The translations under genes were made by a program, and so were the position numbers. The notes beneath the pieces were generated by a model that ran no database searches, was not told the origin of the DNA, and saw nothing but the letters and a program-made list of their open reading frames with translations. A stretch of 64,000 bases of DNA, taken from assembly GCF_000744705.1 (NCBI RefSeq), contig NZ_JQML01000001.1, positions 6,086,017 to 6,150,016 of the forward strand, given 5' to 3'. This document shows positions 20,587-32,276 of this stretch, in pieces (position 1 is the first letter of the stretch; each line of letters starts with the position of its first letter). The stretch is from Streptacidiphilus albus JL83. GTDB lineage: Bacteria; Actinomycetota; Actinomycetes; Streptomycetales; Streptomycetaceae.

Positions 20587-21738
20587 ATGAATGACTTTCC
20601 TGGTGCCCCTGACGAATCCGCCTCCGCCCTCGGCGGGGGGCGGCTGCGTGTGCTCGCCGCGATGTCCGGGGGCGTGGACTCCGCCGTCGCCGCCGCCCGC
20701 GCCGCCGAGGCCGGCCACGAGGTGACCGGCGTCCACCTGGCGCTGTCCAGCAACCCGCAGTCGTTCCGCACCGGCGCGCGCGGCTGCTGCACGCTGGAGG
20801 ACGCCCGCGACGCGCGCCGGGCGGCCGACGTCATCGGCATCCCCTTCTACGTCTGGGACCTGGCCGAGCGCTTCCGTGAGGACGTCATCGACGACTTCGT
20901 CGCCGAGTACGCCGCCGGGCGCACCCCCAACCCCTGCCTGCGCTGCAACGAGAAGATCAAGTTCGCGGCGCTGCTGGACAAGGCCGTCGCGCTGGGCTTC
21001 GACGCCGTCTGCACCGGCCACTACGCCCAGATCGTCACCACCGCCGAGGGCCTGCGCCAGCTGCACCGCGCGGTCGACCCGGCCAAGGACCAGTCCTACG
21101 TCCTCGGCGTGCTCGACGAGGACCAGCTCGCGCACGCCATGTTCCCGCTCGGGGACACCCCCAAGGAGCAGGTCCGGGTGGAGGCCGAGCGGCGCGGCCT
21201 CGCCGTCGCCAAGAAGCCCGACAGCCACGACATCTGCTTCATCGCCGACGGCGACACCCAGGGCTTCCTGGAGCGCCGGCTCGGCACCCGGCCCGGCGAG
21301 ATCGTGGATGTCGACGGCACCCGGCTGGGCGAGCACAGCGGCGCCTACGGCTTCACCATCGGCCAGCGCAAGGGGCTGAAGATCGGCCACCCGGCCGCCG
21401 ACGGCAAGCCCCGCTACGTGCTGGACATCTCGCCGGTCGACAACCGGGTCACCGTCGGCCCGGTCGAGGCGCTGGACGTCCGCGCGCTCACCGGGATCCG
21501 GCCGCGCTGGTGCGGACCCGCGCCGGTCGGCGCCGCCGAGTACACCGCGCAGCTGCGCGCGCACGGCGAGCCGGTCCCGGTCGCCGCCGAGGTGGTCGAC
21601 GGCGAACTGCGGGTCGAACTGGCCGAGGCCGCCCGGGGGATCGCCCCCGGCCAGGCCGTGGTGCTCTACCAGGGCACCAGGGTCGTCGGCTCGGCGACCA
21701 TCGCCACCACCTCGTCCGACCCGGCCCTGGCCCGCTGA
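20587..21738 (+). CDS. mnmA: tRNA-specific 2-thiouridylase MnmA
   Basis: A 383-residue enzyme that thiolates the wobble uridine of tRNA(Lys, Glu, Gln). The ATP-binding P-loop [14 protein letters not shown], the catalytic cysteines in NPCLRCN and DICFIAD, and the C-terminal GLKIGHP region are all present. The gene appears leaderless: TACCCT at 20573-20578 lies eight bases before the ATG, with no ribosome site. The upstream desulfurase supplies sulfur; the LOG gene follows after 43 bp. Confidence 0.96.
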   Translation: MNDFPGAPDESASALGGGRLRVLAAMSGGVDSAVAAARAAEAGHEVTGVHLALSSNPQSFRTGARGCCTLEDARDARRAADVIGIPFYVWDLAERFREDVIDDFVAEYAAGRTPNPCLRCNEKIKFAALLDKAVALGFDAVCTGHYAQIVTTAEGLRQLHRAVDPAKDQSYVLGVLDEDQLAHAMFPLGDTPKEQVRVEAERRGLAVAKKPDSHDICFIADGDTQGFLERRLGTRPGEIVDVDGTRLGEHSGAYGFTIGQRKGLKIGHPAADGKPRYVLDISPVDNRVTVGPVEALDVRALTGIRPRWCGPAPVGAAEYTAQLRAHGEPVPVAAEVVDGELRVELAEAARGIAPGQAVVLYQGTRVVGSATIATTSSDPALAR

Positions 21739-21781
21739 CCACGGCTCCTGCCACCGACCGCACCACCCCCGGGGAACCCCT

Positions 21782-22315
21782 GTGAACATCACCGTCTTCT
21801 GCTCCGCCAACAAGCTGGACGACCGCTACACCGCACCCGCCGCCGCCTTCGCCCGGCTGCTCGGCGAGCAGGGCCACACCCTGGTCTGGGGCGGCTCCGA
21901 CGCCGGGCTGATGGGCGTGATCGCGGACGAGGCCAGGGCCGGCGGCGGACGGCTGGTCGGCATCAACGTGGAGATGCTGGCCCACCGGGGCTACCCGGAC
22001 GCCGACGAGATGGTGATGACCCGCGACCTCGCCGAGCGCAAGGCGCAGCTGCTGGGGCGCGCCGACGCGATAGCCGTCCTGGTCGGCGGCGTCGGCACGC
22101 TGGACGAGGTCGGCGAGGTGATCGAGCTGAAGAAGCACGGCGCGCACGGCAAGCCGATCGTCTTCCTGGACACCGACGGCTTCTACGCCGGGCTGCGCCT
22201 CCAGCTGGAGCGGATGGAGCAGGACGGCTTCCTGCCCCGGGCGCTCGACACCCTGGTCCGCTTCGCCGCCGACCCGGCCGAGGCCCTCGACTACCTGGTC
22301 GGCTCCTCCGGCTGA
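21782..22315 (+). CDS. LOG-family (TIGR00730-type) protein, possible cytokinin-riboside phosphoribohydrolase
   Basis: A 177-residue Rossmann-fold protein. The family motif PGGxGTxxE appears as VGGVGTLDE, so the Pro is replaced by Val but the Gly, Thr and Glu are kept. Family members hydrolyse nucleoside monophosphates; the true substrate in actinomycetes is often unclear. GTG start just after ggggaa. Its last 25 bases overlap the end of the convergent channel gene. Confidence 0.8.
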   Translation: MNITVFCSANKLDDRYTAPAAAFARLLGEQGHTLVWGGSDAGLMGVIADEARAGGGRLVGINVEMLAHRGYPDADEMVMTRDLAERKAQLLGRADAIAVLVGGVGTLDEVGEVIELKKHGAHGKPIVFLDTDGFYAGLRLQLERMEQDGFLPRALDTLVRFAADPAEALDYLVGSSG

Positions 22316-24378
22316 GGGACTGCCTCCGACTGAGGGACTGCCTCCGACTGAGGGGCTTCCGGCTGACCGCCCGGCCGCACCTCCTCGCGCTCGCGGCGCT
22401 GCCGGGCCACCACCCGGCGCGAGTCGGCGTGCAGCTCCTGCTCGTTGATCGGCGGGTAGGGAGCGTCCGGCTGGGCACGGGGCAGCCGGGGCAGTGGCGG
22501 CACCGGCAGCCCACCGCGCCGGAAACGCCCGGAGTGCGGCGGCTCCGGAGCACCCGGCAGCGGCTGCGGAGGCGCCGGCGGCTGTGGGGCCGCGCCCGGC
22601 TGTGGGGCGCCCAGGAACGGGAACGGGGCGGGGACCGGGGCGAGCCGGGCCGCGTCCCGCTGGAGCAGCAGGCCCAGGCCCTCTCGGGTGGCGACCACGA
22701 TCACCCGGTCGTCGGGCTCGATCAGCCGCTCCGGGGCCGGGTTCCAGTCCAGGCGGCCGTCGGGGGCCTGGATCGCGACCACCCGCCAGCCGCCGGGGCG
22801 GAACGACTCACCCACCGTCAGCTCGGTCAGCGCGACCCGGCCGCGCACGGTCAGCGTCGCCACCAGCAGCATCTGCCGCTCGACCGGGATCGCGGCCAGG
22901 ACCTGACGGCCCATCATGGCGGCGGCGAAGGTCGGCGCGGCGAGGTAGGACACGCTCCGGCTGCGGGTCGGGGCCTGCGGGTAGGAGGCCCGCAGCGCCC
23001 GGTAGACGGTGCTGGCGTAGGAGTCGTCGAACAGCCGGAGCACCACCCGCAGGTCCGGGCGCTGCTCCCGGGCGAACAGCACGGCCTCCAGATTGACGCT
23101 GTCGTTGCTGGTCAGCGCCATCAGCGTCTGGCAGCGGGCGATCCGGGCGGCGCGGTGGACGGCGGGGTCGGAGATCTCGCCGATGACCACCGGCACCCGG
23201 CGGTCCCGGGCCTGGGCGAGGCCTGGCGCGTCCGGGTTCCGCTCGACCGCGACCACCGGGATCCGGAGGTCGGTGAGGTGCTCCAGGACCCGGGTGCCGA
23301 CCTTGCCCAGGCCCACCACCACGATGTGGTCGGCGATGGTCCGCAGCGGCCGGTTCAGGGTGGTGGCGGTGTTCAGCGCGCCCAGGTTCTCCAGCACCAG
23401 GGCGAGCACCAGTGGCATGATCATCATTCCGGTGAAGGCCGCGGTGAGCTGCAGGACCTGCCGGGCCAGCGGGGCCCCGACGGCGGGGTTGCCGAGGCCG
23501 AAGACGTCCATCAGCACCAGGTAGAACGAGAACGGCAGCGAGTTGCGGGTCACCAGCCAGGTGGCCACGCTGAGCATGGTGATCAGGGTGGCGACGGCCA
23601 GTCCGGCCAGCCGCAGCCGCCGGGAGAAGAGCGCCCCGACCGGTATCCGGGGGATCCGCGAGCGCGGGCGTTCGGGCTCGTCCGGGTCGTGCCGGAGCCT
23701 CAGCACCGCCCGGGTGCCGAAGCTGTCGGCGGCGGCGACCTGGGCCGGCGAGGGCAGCAGGGTGTTCAGCGGGGCGTCGCCCGAGCCCACCGCGTGGTCG
23801 CTGCGCGGGGCGAGCAGCGCCAGTTCGATCCCGGGCCCCGGCGGCTCGAACAGCGACTGCTCGACGACCGAGAAGGTGCCGCTGTCGATCGGGATCACCT
23901 GGTTGCGTCCGGGGACGGCCGAGGAGACCAGCGCCGGGGTCGCGGTGTCGGAGGCGGAGAGCAGGGTGGCCGATCCCGAAGTGTCCCGGGCGACCAGGTT
24001 GAGCAGGTTCTCCAGCCGCTGGCCGAGGGTGCTGTTGAAGATCCGCACCACCAGCCGCAGCCGCGGGTTCAAACCCTGGGCCAGCAGCGCGGCCTGAGTG
24101 ACGGCGGAGTCGTCGTCCATGGTCAGGGCGAGGGCGGTGGCCTGCTCCACGCCGGCCGCCAGCAGCGTCGTCTCGTCCGGGCCGCGCCCGGCGATCACCG
24201 TGACCGAGCCGTCCTCCCGGGCCAGGGCGGCGAGCTGCGGGCCGTGCCCGTCCTCCAGGCTGGGGATGATCAGGGTCACCCGCTCGCGGTAGAGGTGGAT
24301 CAGCTCCAGCGCCAGCCGGTGCGTCAGCGAGTCGCCACCGCAGACGATCATGTGCCCGACCGGATGTGCCTCGGTCAC
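22291..24378 (-). CDS. Two-RCK-domain (TrkA-N) ion channel protein, CASTOR-like
   Basis: A 695-residue membrane protein. The order is an RCK/TrkA-N domain (residues 9-140, GHMIVCGGDSLTHRLALEL), membrane segments at about 256-278 and 308-332 around a pore-like stretch (about 282-302), then a second RCK domain (349 on, DHIVVVGLGKVGTRVLEHL) and a Pro-rich tail. This is the layout of CASTOR/POLLUX-like channels. The usual K+ filter TVGYG is absent. GTG at 24378 was chosen because a GGGGGGAA site precedes it; the longer frame has none. The C-terminal tail contains an 18-bp tandem repeat and overlaps the LOG gene. Confidence 0.8.
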   Translation of the reverse strand: MTEAHPVGHMIVCGGDSLTHRLALELIHLYRERVTLIIPSLEDGHGPQLAALAREDGSVTVIAGRGPDETTLLAAGVEQATALALTMDDDSAVTQAALLAQGLNPRLRLVVRIFNSTLGQRLENLLNLVARDTSGSATLLSASDTATPALVSSAVPGRNQVIPIDSGTFSVVEQSLFEPPGPGIELALLAPRSDHAVGSGDAPLNTLLPSPAQVAAADSFGTRAVLRLRHDPDEPERPRSRIPRIPVGALFSRRLRLAGLAVATLITMLSVATWLVTRNSLPFSFYLVLMDVFGLGNPAVGAPLARQVLQLTAAFTGMMIMPLVLALVLENLGALNTATTLNRPLRTIADHIVVVGLGKVGTRVLEHLTDLRIPVVAVERNPDAPGLAQARDRRVPVVIGEISDPAVHRAARIARCQTLMALTSNDSVNLEAVLFAREQRPDLRVVLRLFDDSYASTVYRALRASYPQAPTRSRSVSYLAAPTFAAAMMGRQVLAAIPVERQMLLVATLTVRGRVALTELTVGESFRPGGWRVVAIQAPDGRLDWNPAPERLIEPDDRVIVVATREGLGLLLQRDAARLAPVPAPFPFLGAPQPGAAPQPPAPPQPLPGAPEPPHSGRFRRGGLPVPPLPRLPRAQPDAPYPPINEQELHADSRRVVARQRREREEVRPGGQPEAPQSEAVPQSEAVPQPEEPTR
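22314..22350. repeat. 18-bp tandem repeat at convergent gene ends
   Basis: ctgagggactgcctccga is present twice in tandem with a third, degraded partial copy. It encodes the repeated PQSEAV segment in the tail of the channel protein on the minus strand and includes the LOG stop codon on the plus strand. Confidence 0.75.
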
Positions 24379-24463
24379 GTTCCGTTCCCCCCGGTCACTT
24401 TGGAGCCATCTGTTCCTATGGTGACGGATGGTGAGCAACCGCGGTCATGATATGTCTGAATGC

Positions 24464-25153
24464 ATGGGTACACATCTGATCACCGGAGCAGGCTCAGGCA
24501 TCGGCGCAGCGGTCGCCGCGCGACTGGCGGAACGCGGCGAGGAACTGTGGTTCCTGGTCCGCGACGCCAAGCGGGCGGCGCAGCTCAAGGCGCAGTTCCC
24601 GGGCAGCAACACGCTCATCGGCGACCTCTCCGCGCCGGACCGGCTCTCCTGGGCACTGGGCCAGCAGGCCCAGCCGGTCGAGCTGGACTCGCTGCTGCAC
24701 ATCGCCGGGGTGGTCCAGCTGGGCACCGTCGGCGATCTCACCACCAAGGTCTGGAACGAGACCCTCGCCGTCAACCTGATCGCCCCGGCCGAACTCACCC
24801 GGCTGTTCCTGCCGACGCTGCGGGTCTCCCGAGGCCACGTGGTCTTCGTCAACTCCGGTGCCGGGCTGACCGCGAGCGCCGAGTGGGGGGTCTACGCGGC
24901 GTCCAAGTTCGGCCTGCGCGGGCTGGCCGACTCGCTGCGCGCCGAGGAGCACGGCAACGGGGTCCGGGTGACCACCGTCTACCCGGGGCGGACCGCCACC
25001 GCGATGCAGCAGCGGGTCCGCTCCCAGGAGGGCCTGCCCTACGACGCCGACGCCTACATCGCCCCGGAGTCGATCGCCACCACCGTCCTGACCGCCCTGG
25101 ACCTGCCGCGCGACGCCGAGATCACCGAGCTGACGGTCCGTCCGGGCCGCTGA
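24464..25153 (+). CDS. Short-chain dehydrogenase/reductase
   Basis: A 229-residue classical SDR with the nucleotide-binding motif TGAGSGIG close to the start, a catalytic Ser in VNSGAG, and YAASK as the active-site Tyr-Lys pair. ATG at 24464 places the Rossmann strand at the very N-terminus; an in-frame ATG at 24452 is an alternative. Substrate is unknown. It diverges from the two-RCK channel gene and converges on the decayed ABC exporter. Confidence 0.9.
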   Translation: MGTHLITGAGSGIGAAVAARLAERGEELWFLVRDAKRAAQLKAQFPGSNTLIGDLSAPDRLSWALGQQAQPVELDSLLHIAGVVQLGTVGDLTTKVWNETLAVNLIAPAELTRLFLPTLRVSRGHVVFVNSGAGLTASAEWGVYAASKFGLRGLADSLRAEEHGNGVRVTTVYPGRTATAMQQRVRSQEGLPYDADAYIAPESIATTVLTALDLPRDAEITELTVRPGR

Positions 25154-25177
25154 GGCCGCGCGGCGGCGATGCCCGGT

Positions 25178-25498
25178 TCACAGTCGGGCGGAGCGGCCGC
25201 TGCCGCGGCGGAGACGGAGGGCGGCGAGGAGGCCGAAGGCCAGGCCGAAGCCGAGGAGGACGGCGCAGCCGGTCAGGGTGCGGGCGGCATCGCCCCGCAG
25301 TGCGGCGTGGAGGGAGCTCATCGCCCAGTAGCCGGGGGAGGCCGGGGCGATCGTCCGCACCCAGGGCGGCAGCGCGGACAGCGGCACCAGCGCGCCGCCC
25401 AGACTGCTGAGCAGCATCCCGCCGATGTCGTAGGCGGCGGAGAGCTCGCCCTGGCTGCGGGCCAGCGCCCCGAGGGCGGTGCCCAGGCCGATCAGCGC
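25178..25498 (-). pseudogene. ABC-2 exporter permease, C-terminal remnant
   Basis: About 106 residues match the C-terminal half of a DrrB-type ABC-2 permease (IGGMLLSSLGGALVPLSALP, APASPGYWAM, a final hydrophobic segment and basic tail). No start or N-terminal half exists: immediately upstream (about 25500) the sequence changes to an ATPase fragment in another frame. This indicates an internal deletion that fused two neighbouring exporter genes. Confidence 0.75.
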
Positions 25499-25501
25499 CG
25501 G

Positions 25502-25660
25502 TCCAGCACCTCGCCCAACTGCAGTTCCTCGGCCAGCGCGGCGGTCCGCCGCCGCTGGTCGCGCCCGGAGAGTCCGCCGAGGGCGGCGAAGAGCAGCAGG
25601 TTGTCGCGGACGGTGGCGCTGACGTAGAGGGCCGGCTCCTGCGGGGCGACGCCGAACGGC
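25502..25660 (-). pseudogene. ABC exporter ATPase fragment
   Basis: About 52 codons read GVAPQEPALYVSATVRDNLL and continue through FAALGGLSGRDQRRR, the Q-loop and helical region of a DrrA-type ATPase. Walker A upstream and signature/Walker B downstream are both missing. The left edge abuts the permease remnant and the right edge abuts a TetR fragment on the other strand, so both ends are deletion junctions. Confidence 0.7.
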
Positions 25661-25961
25661 GCTGCTGGCGGCCGGCCTGCCGCCGTCCCAGGTCCCCCGG
25701 GTGGAACGGATGCTGAGCACCTTCGTCATCGGCCACCTGGCCTCCGAGGCGGGCGGCCGGTTCGGCGCCGGGACGCTGGACCCGCGCGGACGGCGCGGGC
25801 AGCTCCCCGGCGGCGACCTGCCGGGGCACCGGGCGCTGGCCGAGTGGCTGGACGGCCCGGTGGACTGGGAGGCGGAGTACCGGGCCGACCTGGACGACCT
25901 CCGGCGCATGATCGCGGGGATGGCCGAGCAGGCGGCGGGGCCGGCCGAGGGGCCGGAGTAG
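25659..25961 (+). pseudogene. TetR regulator, C-terminal remnant
   Basis: The plus-strand frame reads ALLAAGLPPSQVPRVERML and continues into STFVIGHLASEAGGRF, typical of the ligand domain of TetR proteins, to a stop at 25961. The DNA-binding N-terminus is absent; the frame begins at the junction with the ATPase fragment. A divergent TetR/ABC-exporter pair that lost both 5' ends and their shared promoter in one deletion explains the arrangement. Confidence 0.65.
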
Positions 25962-25981
25962 CGGAGCGGGCGGCGGCCGAC

Positions 25982-26470
25982 TCAGGCCGGGCGCTCGGTG
26001 GTGACCGCGCCGGTGCTGCAGTAGAGCACCCGGCCGTGCCCGTCGGCGATCACGACCTTCAGCGGCACCCGGGTGCCGACCGGGGCCTCGGGCAGGGCCA
26101 GCTGCGTCCAGAGGCTGGTCAGCGAGCGGGCCTCCAGCGGCGGCAGGGTGGCCGGCGGGGCCAGGCGCTGCCCGGTGGCCGGGTCCAGGAACACCACCGA
26201 GGGCTGCCGGACGGCGGTCCCGTTGTAGACCGTCAGATCCTGCCGCAGGGTGGTGCGGTAGAGCGAGAGGCCCCGGTCGGGACGGGTGTCGGTGCTGTGC
26301 ACGGTGAGCCGCTGGACGTCGAAACTGGTGGCGTGCGGCGCGCAGTCGCTCCAGCCCGCCGGGAACGGCGAGGACGACTGCGAGGTGTACGCCTGGGCCG
26401 GTGCGGCGGTGAGCAGCGCGGCGGCGAGGACGGCGGTGGCGGCGGCAAGGATCGGGCGGAGGGGACGCAC
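25982..26470 (-). CDS. Small secreted protein of unknown function
   Basis: A 162-residue protein with a signal peptide (basic start, then AAATAVLAAALLTAAPAQA, cleavage likely after AQA). The mature part has two Cys residues (SDCAPH near its start, LYCST near its end) that could form a disulfide, and a beta-rich look. GTG at 26470 is preferred because GGAG lies six bases before it; the longer frame runs into a purine-rich repeat. No family was recognised. Confidence 0.65.
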   Translation of the reverse strand: MRPLRPILAAATAVLAAALLTAAPAQAYTSQSSSPFPAGWSDCAPHATSFDVQRLTVHSTDTRPDRGLSLYRTTLRQDLTVYNGTAVRQPSVVFLDPATGQRLAPPATLPPLEARSLTSLWTQLALPEAPVGTRVPLKVVIADGHGRVLYCSTGAVTTERPA

Positions 26471-26640
26471 GGGGGACTCCGGTTCTCTGGTGCTGCGGGA
26501 CGGAAGGGACGAGAGGGACGAGGGGACGGGAGGGGACGGGAGGGACGCCGTCATTTCTTCCTACCGGGCGCGGCCGGATGACGGCCGGAGCGGAAGTTCC
26601 ACCCGACCGGGTGAGCGCTCCCGTCCCGTACGCTGCCACC

Positions 26641-27654
26641 GTGACCGCTGAGAGTACGTTTCCGCAGTTGGACGGTGTCGGGGCGACCGGCATCGGCTCC
26701 ATGCCCGGCACCGACGCGCGCGAGGCCGCGAAGACCGTCACCGGTTCCCTCGACGCCCTGCCGCACCTCGTCGAACTGCCGGCCCGGGGGCCCGGCGCGG
26801 ACATGATCGGCCGCAGCCTGGGGCTGCTGGTCGAGCTGTTCGCCCGGGTCGAGCCCTCCGGCTGGCGCTTCGGCGACCGTCCTGGCCGGGACACCCGCCG
26901 GGCCCGCTCCTGGCTCGGCGAGGACCTGGACGCGCTGGAGGAGTTCACCCAGGGCCGGACCGGCCCGCTCAAGATCCAGGCCGTCGGGCCGTGGACGCTG
27001 GCCGCCGGCGTCGAACTGCAGCGGGGCGAGAAGGCGCTGGCCGACCCGGGCGCGGTCCGCGACATCGCCGGATCGCTGGCCGAGGGGCTCCGGCTGCACC
27101 TCGCCGAGCTGCGCCGGCGGGTGCCCGGCGCACCGCTGCTGCTCCAGCTCGACGAGCCCTCGCTGCCGGCCGTGCTGGCGGGCCGGGTGCCGACCGCCAG
27201 CGGCTGGCAGCGGCTGCGCGCGGTCGACCGGCAGGTCGCCGAGGAGACGCTGCGGAGCCTGATCGGTGCGCTCGACGTGCCGGTGGCGGTGCACTGCTGC
27301 GCCCCGGACGTCCCGCTGGCGCTGCTGCGCCGGGCCGGGGCGGCGGCGGTCGCGGTGGACGCGGCACTGCTGACGGAGCGTGACGACGATGCCATCGGCG
27401 AGGCGGTGGAGGACGGCCTGGTACTGCTCGCCGGTGTCGTGCCGTCGGTCGGACCGGCGTTGTCGGACCCGGCCGGTAGTGTCGGCGTTGTCAGGACGTT
27501 GTGGCGCAGGCTGGGGCTCGACCCGGCGCTGCTGGCCCGGCACGTCGTGGTGACTCCGAGCTGCGGTCTGGCCGGGGCCACCCCGTCCTATGCCCGGCTC
27601 GCACTGTCACACAGCGTCACGGCGGCGCAGAGCCTGACGGACAATCCGGAGTAG
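26641..27654 (+). CDS. Cobalamin-independent methionine-synthase-family protein
   Basis: A 337-residue protein resembling the C-terminal zinc-binding half of MetE. It has the early motif TGIGSMPGTDAREA, LLLQLDEPSLP, and the metal-ligand segments VAVHCCAPD and TPSCGLAGATP. It is less than half the length of true MetE and lacks the folate-binding N-terminal half, so it may be a core-MetE-type methyltransferase with another methyl donor. GTG at 26641 seems leaderless: TACGCT (26629-26634) ends six bases upstream. Confidence 0.82.
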   Translation: MTAESTFPQLDGVGATGIGSMPGTDAREAAKTVTGSLDALPHLVELPARGPGADMIGRSLGLLVELFARVEPSGWRFGDRPGRDTRRARSWLGEDLDALEEFTQGRTGPLKIQAVGPWTLAAGVELQRGEKALADPGAVRDIAGSLAEGLRLHLAELRRRVPGAPLLLQLDEPSLPAVLAGRVPTASGWQRLRAVDRQVAEETLRSLIGALDVPVAVHCCAPDVPLALLRRAGAAAVAVDAALLTERDDDAIGEAVEDGLVLLAGVVPSVGPALSDPAGSVGVVRTLWRRLGLDPALLARHVVVTPSCGLAGATPSYARLALSHSVTAAQSLTDNPE

Positions 27655-30051
<2,397 letters not shown>

Positions 30052-30272
30052 CGACGTCCGAATCCAGTCCCGGCCACCGGGGCTGACCGATCGTCAAGTT
30101 ACCTAACGCAAAGGCAAAATGCCCAAGCCCCTGCAAACCACAGCACTATCAAGCCACTTAGGACACCACTGGGTTACGTCCCGTCCAATTTCATATCCTC
30201 TTCACAGAGCTGCATTTACGCTTGAAGCAGCCCGTCCGCAGCGGGTACGCGGGGAAGCAAGAGGACCACTTC

Positions 30273-31904
30273 ATGGAGCGCACGTCCAGGTCCGGCCGTG
30301 CCGGCCAGTCGCGCAGGACTGGGCAGCCGGTCAGGGTCAGCACGCTCGTCGGCGTGCTCGCCGCAGGCGCAGTTCCGCTGCTCCCGCTGGCCCTGCTCGT
30401 CATCAGGAGCGCCCCGCAACTGCTGCCGCTCTTCGCCGTCCCGCTGGCCGTGCTCTACGCGGCCTGGCGGATCGCCCGCGAACGCGTCCGCGACCAGGAG
30501 ACCGACTCGCTCACCGGGCTGGCCAACCGGGGCGCGCTGCTCCGCGCCGCCCGCGAGGCGATCGGCGCCGGAGTCGGCCCGGCGGTCGGCCAGGGCGGCG
30601 GCGCCGGGCACGAGGGCCAGCCCGGCCAGGGCCGCGAGCAGCGCTGGGTCGCCCTGGTGCTGTTCGACCTCGACCGGTTCCGCTCGCTCAACGACACCCT
30701 CGGCCACGCCGCCGGCGACCGGCTGCTGGTCCAGGTCGGCACCCGGCTCCGCCGCGCCGTCGACACCCCGGAGACCCCCGGCGGGCTGGTCGCCCGGATC
30801 AGCGGCGACGAGTTCGCGGTGCTGCTCACCGGCGTCGGCGACACCCAGGGGCTGCTGCAGACCGCCCGCGGCCTCGCCGCCGAGCTGGCCGCGCCCATCT
30901 ACCTCGACGGCATCCAACTGGTCCTGGAGTCCAGCGCCGGACTGGCGGTCAGTCCCGACCACGCCGCCGACGCCGAGACCCTGCTCCGCCGCGCGGACGT
31001 GGCGATGGCCCACGCCCAGCGCAGCCGCAGCGGGATCGAGCTCTACAGCCCGGAGCAGGACGCCGACACCCCGGAGCGGCTGGGCCTGCTGGGCGACCTG
31101 CGCCGGGCCCTGGACAACGGCGATGTGAAGATCCACTACCAGCCCAAGGTCGCCTTCGACGGCCATGTGGTCGGCCTGGAGGCCCTGGTCCGCTGGGACC
31201 GGGTCGGCCGGGGCCCGGTCAGCCCGGAGGAGTTCGTCGGCCTGGCCGAGTCCACCGGGCTGATGCCGCAGCTCACCGACTACGTCCTGGACGCCGCCGT
31301 GGCCCAGCTGGCCTCCTGGCGGGCCGAGGGGATGACCGTGCAGGTCGCGGTGAACGTCTCGCCGCGCGACGTGCTGCGCCAGGGCTTCGCGGGCTCCGTC
31401 GCCGACCGGCTGGCCCGGCACGGCGTCCCGGCGGCCGCGCTGCAACTGGAGATCACCGAGCGGCTGCTGCTGGAGGACGGCCAGCTCGCCGCCGCCACCC
31501 TGGAGGAGCTGCGCGGGTTCGGCGTCGGGATGTCCCTGGACGACTTCGGCACCGGCTACTCCTCGCTGGTCCGGCTGCGTCGGCTGCCGGTCGGCGAGCT
31601 GAAGATCGACCGCTCCTTCGTCAGCCGGATGGTCGCCGACGACCACGACGCGGCGGTCGTGCTCTGCTCGGTCCAGCTGGCGCACTCGCTGGGGCTGACC
31701 GTCGTCGCCGAGGGCGTCGAGGACGACGAGACCTGGGAGCGGCTGCACGACATGGGCTGCGACGCGGTCCAGGGCTGGCTGGTCTCCGCGGCCCTCCCGG
31801 CCGACCAGGCGACCGCCTGGCTGCGGGTCCGGAACGCCGCCCGGCCTGCCCTGGAGGCCGCCGCCGGGGAAACGCCGGTGCAGGCTCCCGCCCCGCCTCC
31901 GTAG
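30273..31904 (+). CDS. rmdB: c-di-GMP protein with GGDEF and EAL domains (RmdB-like)
   Basis: A 543-residue protein. One or two N-terminal membrane segments (VLAAGAVPLLPLALLVIR, LLPLFAVPLAVLYAAW) precede a GGDEF domain with signature SGDEF (about residue 176). The EAL domain is complete (LEALVRW about 302, DDFGTGYSSL about 423, KIDRSF), so phosphodiesterase activity is likely; cyclase activity with Ser in the signature is possible but uncertain. The place directly after ligA matches my memory of S. coelicolor SCO5495 (RmdB), a c-di-GMP phosphodiesterase. AGAGGA precedes the ATG. The symbol rests on synteny and domain layout. Confidence 0.82.
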   Translation: MERTSRSGRAGQSRRTGQPVRVSTLVGVLAAGAVPLLPLALLVIRSAPQLLPLFAVPLAVLYAAWRIARERVRDQETDSLTGLANRGALLRAAREAIGAGVGPAVGQGGGAGHEGQPGQGREQRWVALVLFDLDRFRSLNDTLGHAAGDRLLVQVGTRLRRAVDTPETPGGLVARISGDEFAVLLTGVGDTQGLLQTARGLAAELAAPIYLDGIQLVLESSAGLAVSPDHAADAETLLRRADVAMAHAQRSRSGIELYSPEQDADTPERLGLLGDLRRALDNGDVKIHYQPKVAFDGHVVGLEALVRWDRVGRGPVSPEEFVGLAESTGLMPQLTDYVLDAAVAQLASWRAEGMTVQVAVNVSPRDVLRQGFAGSVADRLARHGVPAAALQLEITERLLLEDGQLAAATLEELRGFGVGMSLDDFGTGYSSLVRLRRLPVGELKIDRSFVSRMVADDHDAAVVLCSVQLAHSLGLTVVAEGVEDDETWERLHDMGCDAVQGWLVSAALPADQATAWLRVRNAARPALEAAAGETPVQAPAPPP

Positions 31905-31973
31905 GATGGGCCTCGCGCCGTTGTCAATACACTGGCGTCGACACTTGAGAACTCACCCCGATGGGATCGCTGC

Positions 31974-32270
31974 ATGCCTGGCATTACGCGCGAGGAGGTC
32001 GCCCACCTCGCCCGGCTGTCGCGGCTGGAGTTGCAGGCCGAAGAGCTGGACCACTTCGCCGAGCAGCTCAACGCGATCGTGGACGCGGTCGCCCGCGTCA
32101 GCGAGATCGCCGCCGATGACGTTCCGCCGACCTCCCACCCGCTGCCGCTGACCAACGTCATGCGGCCGGACGTGGTCCGCCCGTCGCTCACGCCCGCCGA
32201 GGCCCTCGCCGGCGCACCGGCCGTGGAGGAGCAGCGCTTCCGCGTGCCGCAGATCCTCGGGGAGGACTGA
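31974..32270 (+). CDS. gatC: Aspartyl/glutamyl-tRNA amidotransferase subunit C
   Basis: A 98-residue subunit stabilising GatA in the amidotransferase that converts misacylated Asp-tRNA(Asn)/Glu-tRNA(Gln). [17 protein letters not shown] at the N-terminus and the [14 protein letters not shown] segment are typical. TAGGAT near 31902 is a possible -10 in the intergenic gap. gatA follows after six bases. Confidence 0.95.
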   Translation: MPGITREEVAHLARLSRLELQAEELDHFAEQLNAIVDAVARVSEIAADDVPPTSHPLPLTNVMRPDVVRPSLTPAEALAGAPAVEEQRFRVPQILGED

Positions 32271-32276
32271 CCCACC

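Noticed and set aside
26490-26550. Purine-rich gacgggaggggacg repeats upstream of the secreted protein gene, as a CRISPR or regulatory array
   Set aside because: Units are short, irregular and contiguous with no spacers, and no cas gene is near; treated as low-complexity sequence.
25122-27581. An 819-codon open frame on the minus strand
   Set aside because: It runs antisense through the methionine-synthase-like gene and across the decayed locus; composition is Arg/Pro/Ser-rich shadow translation and only a frame-shifted ATPase fragment gives any similarity.
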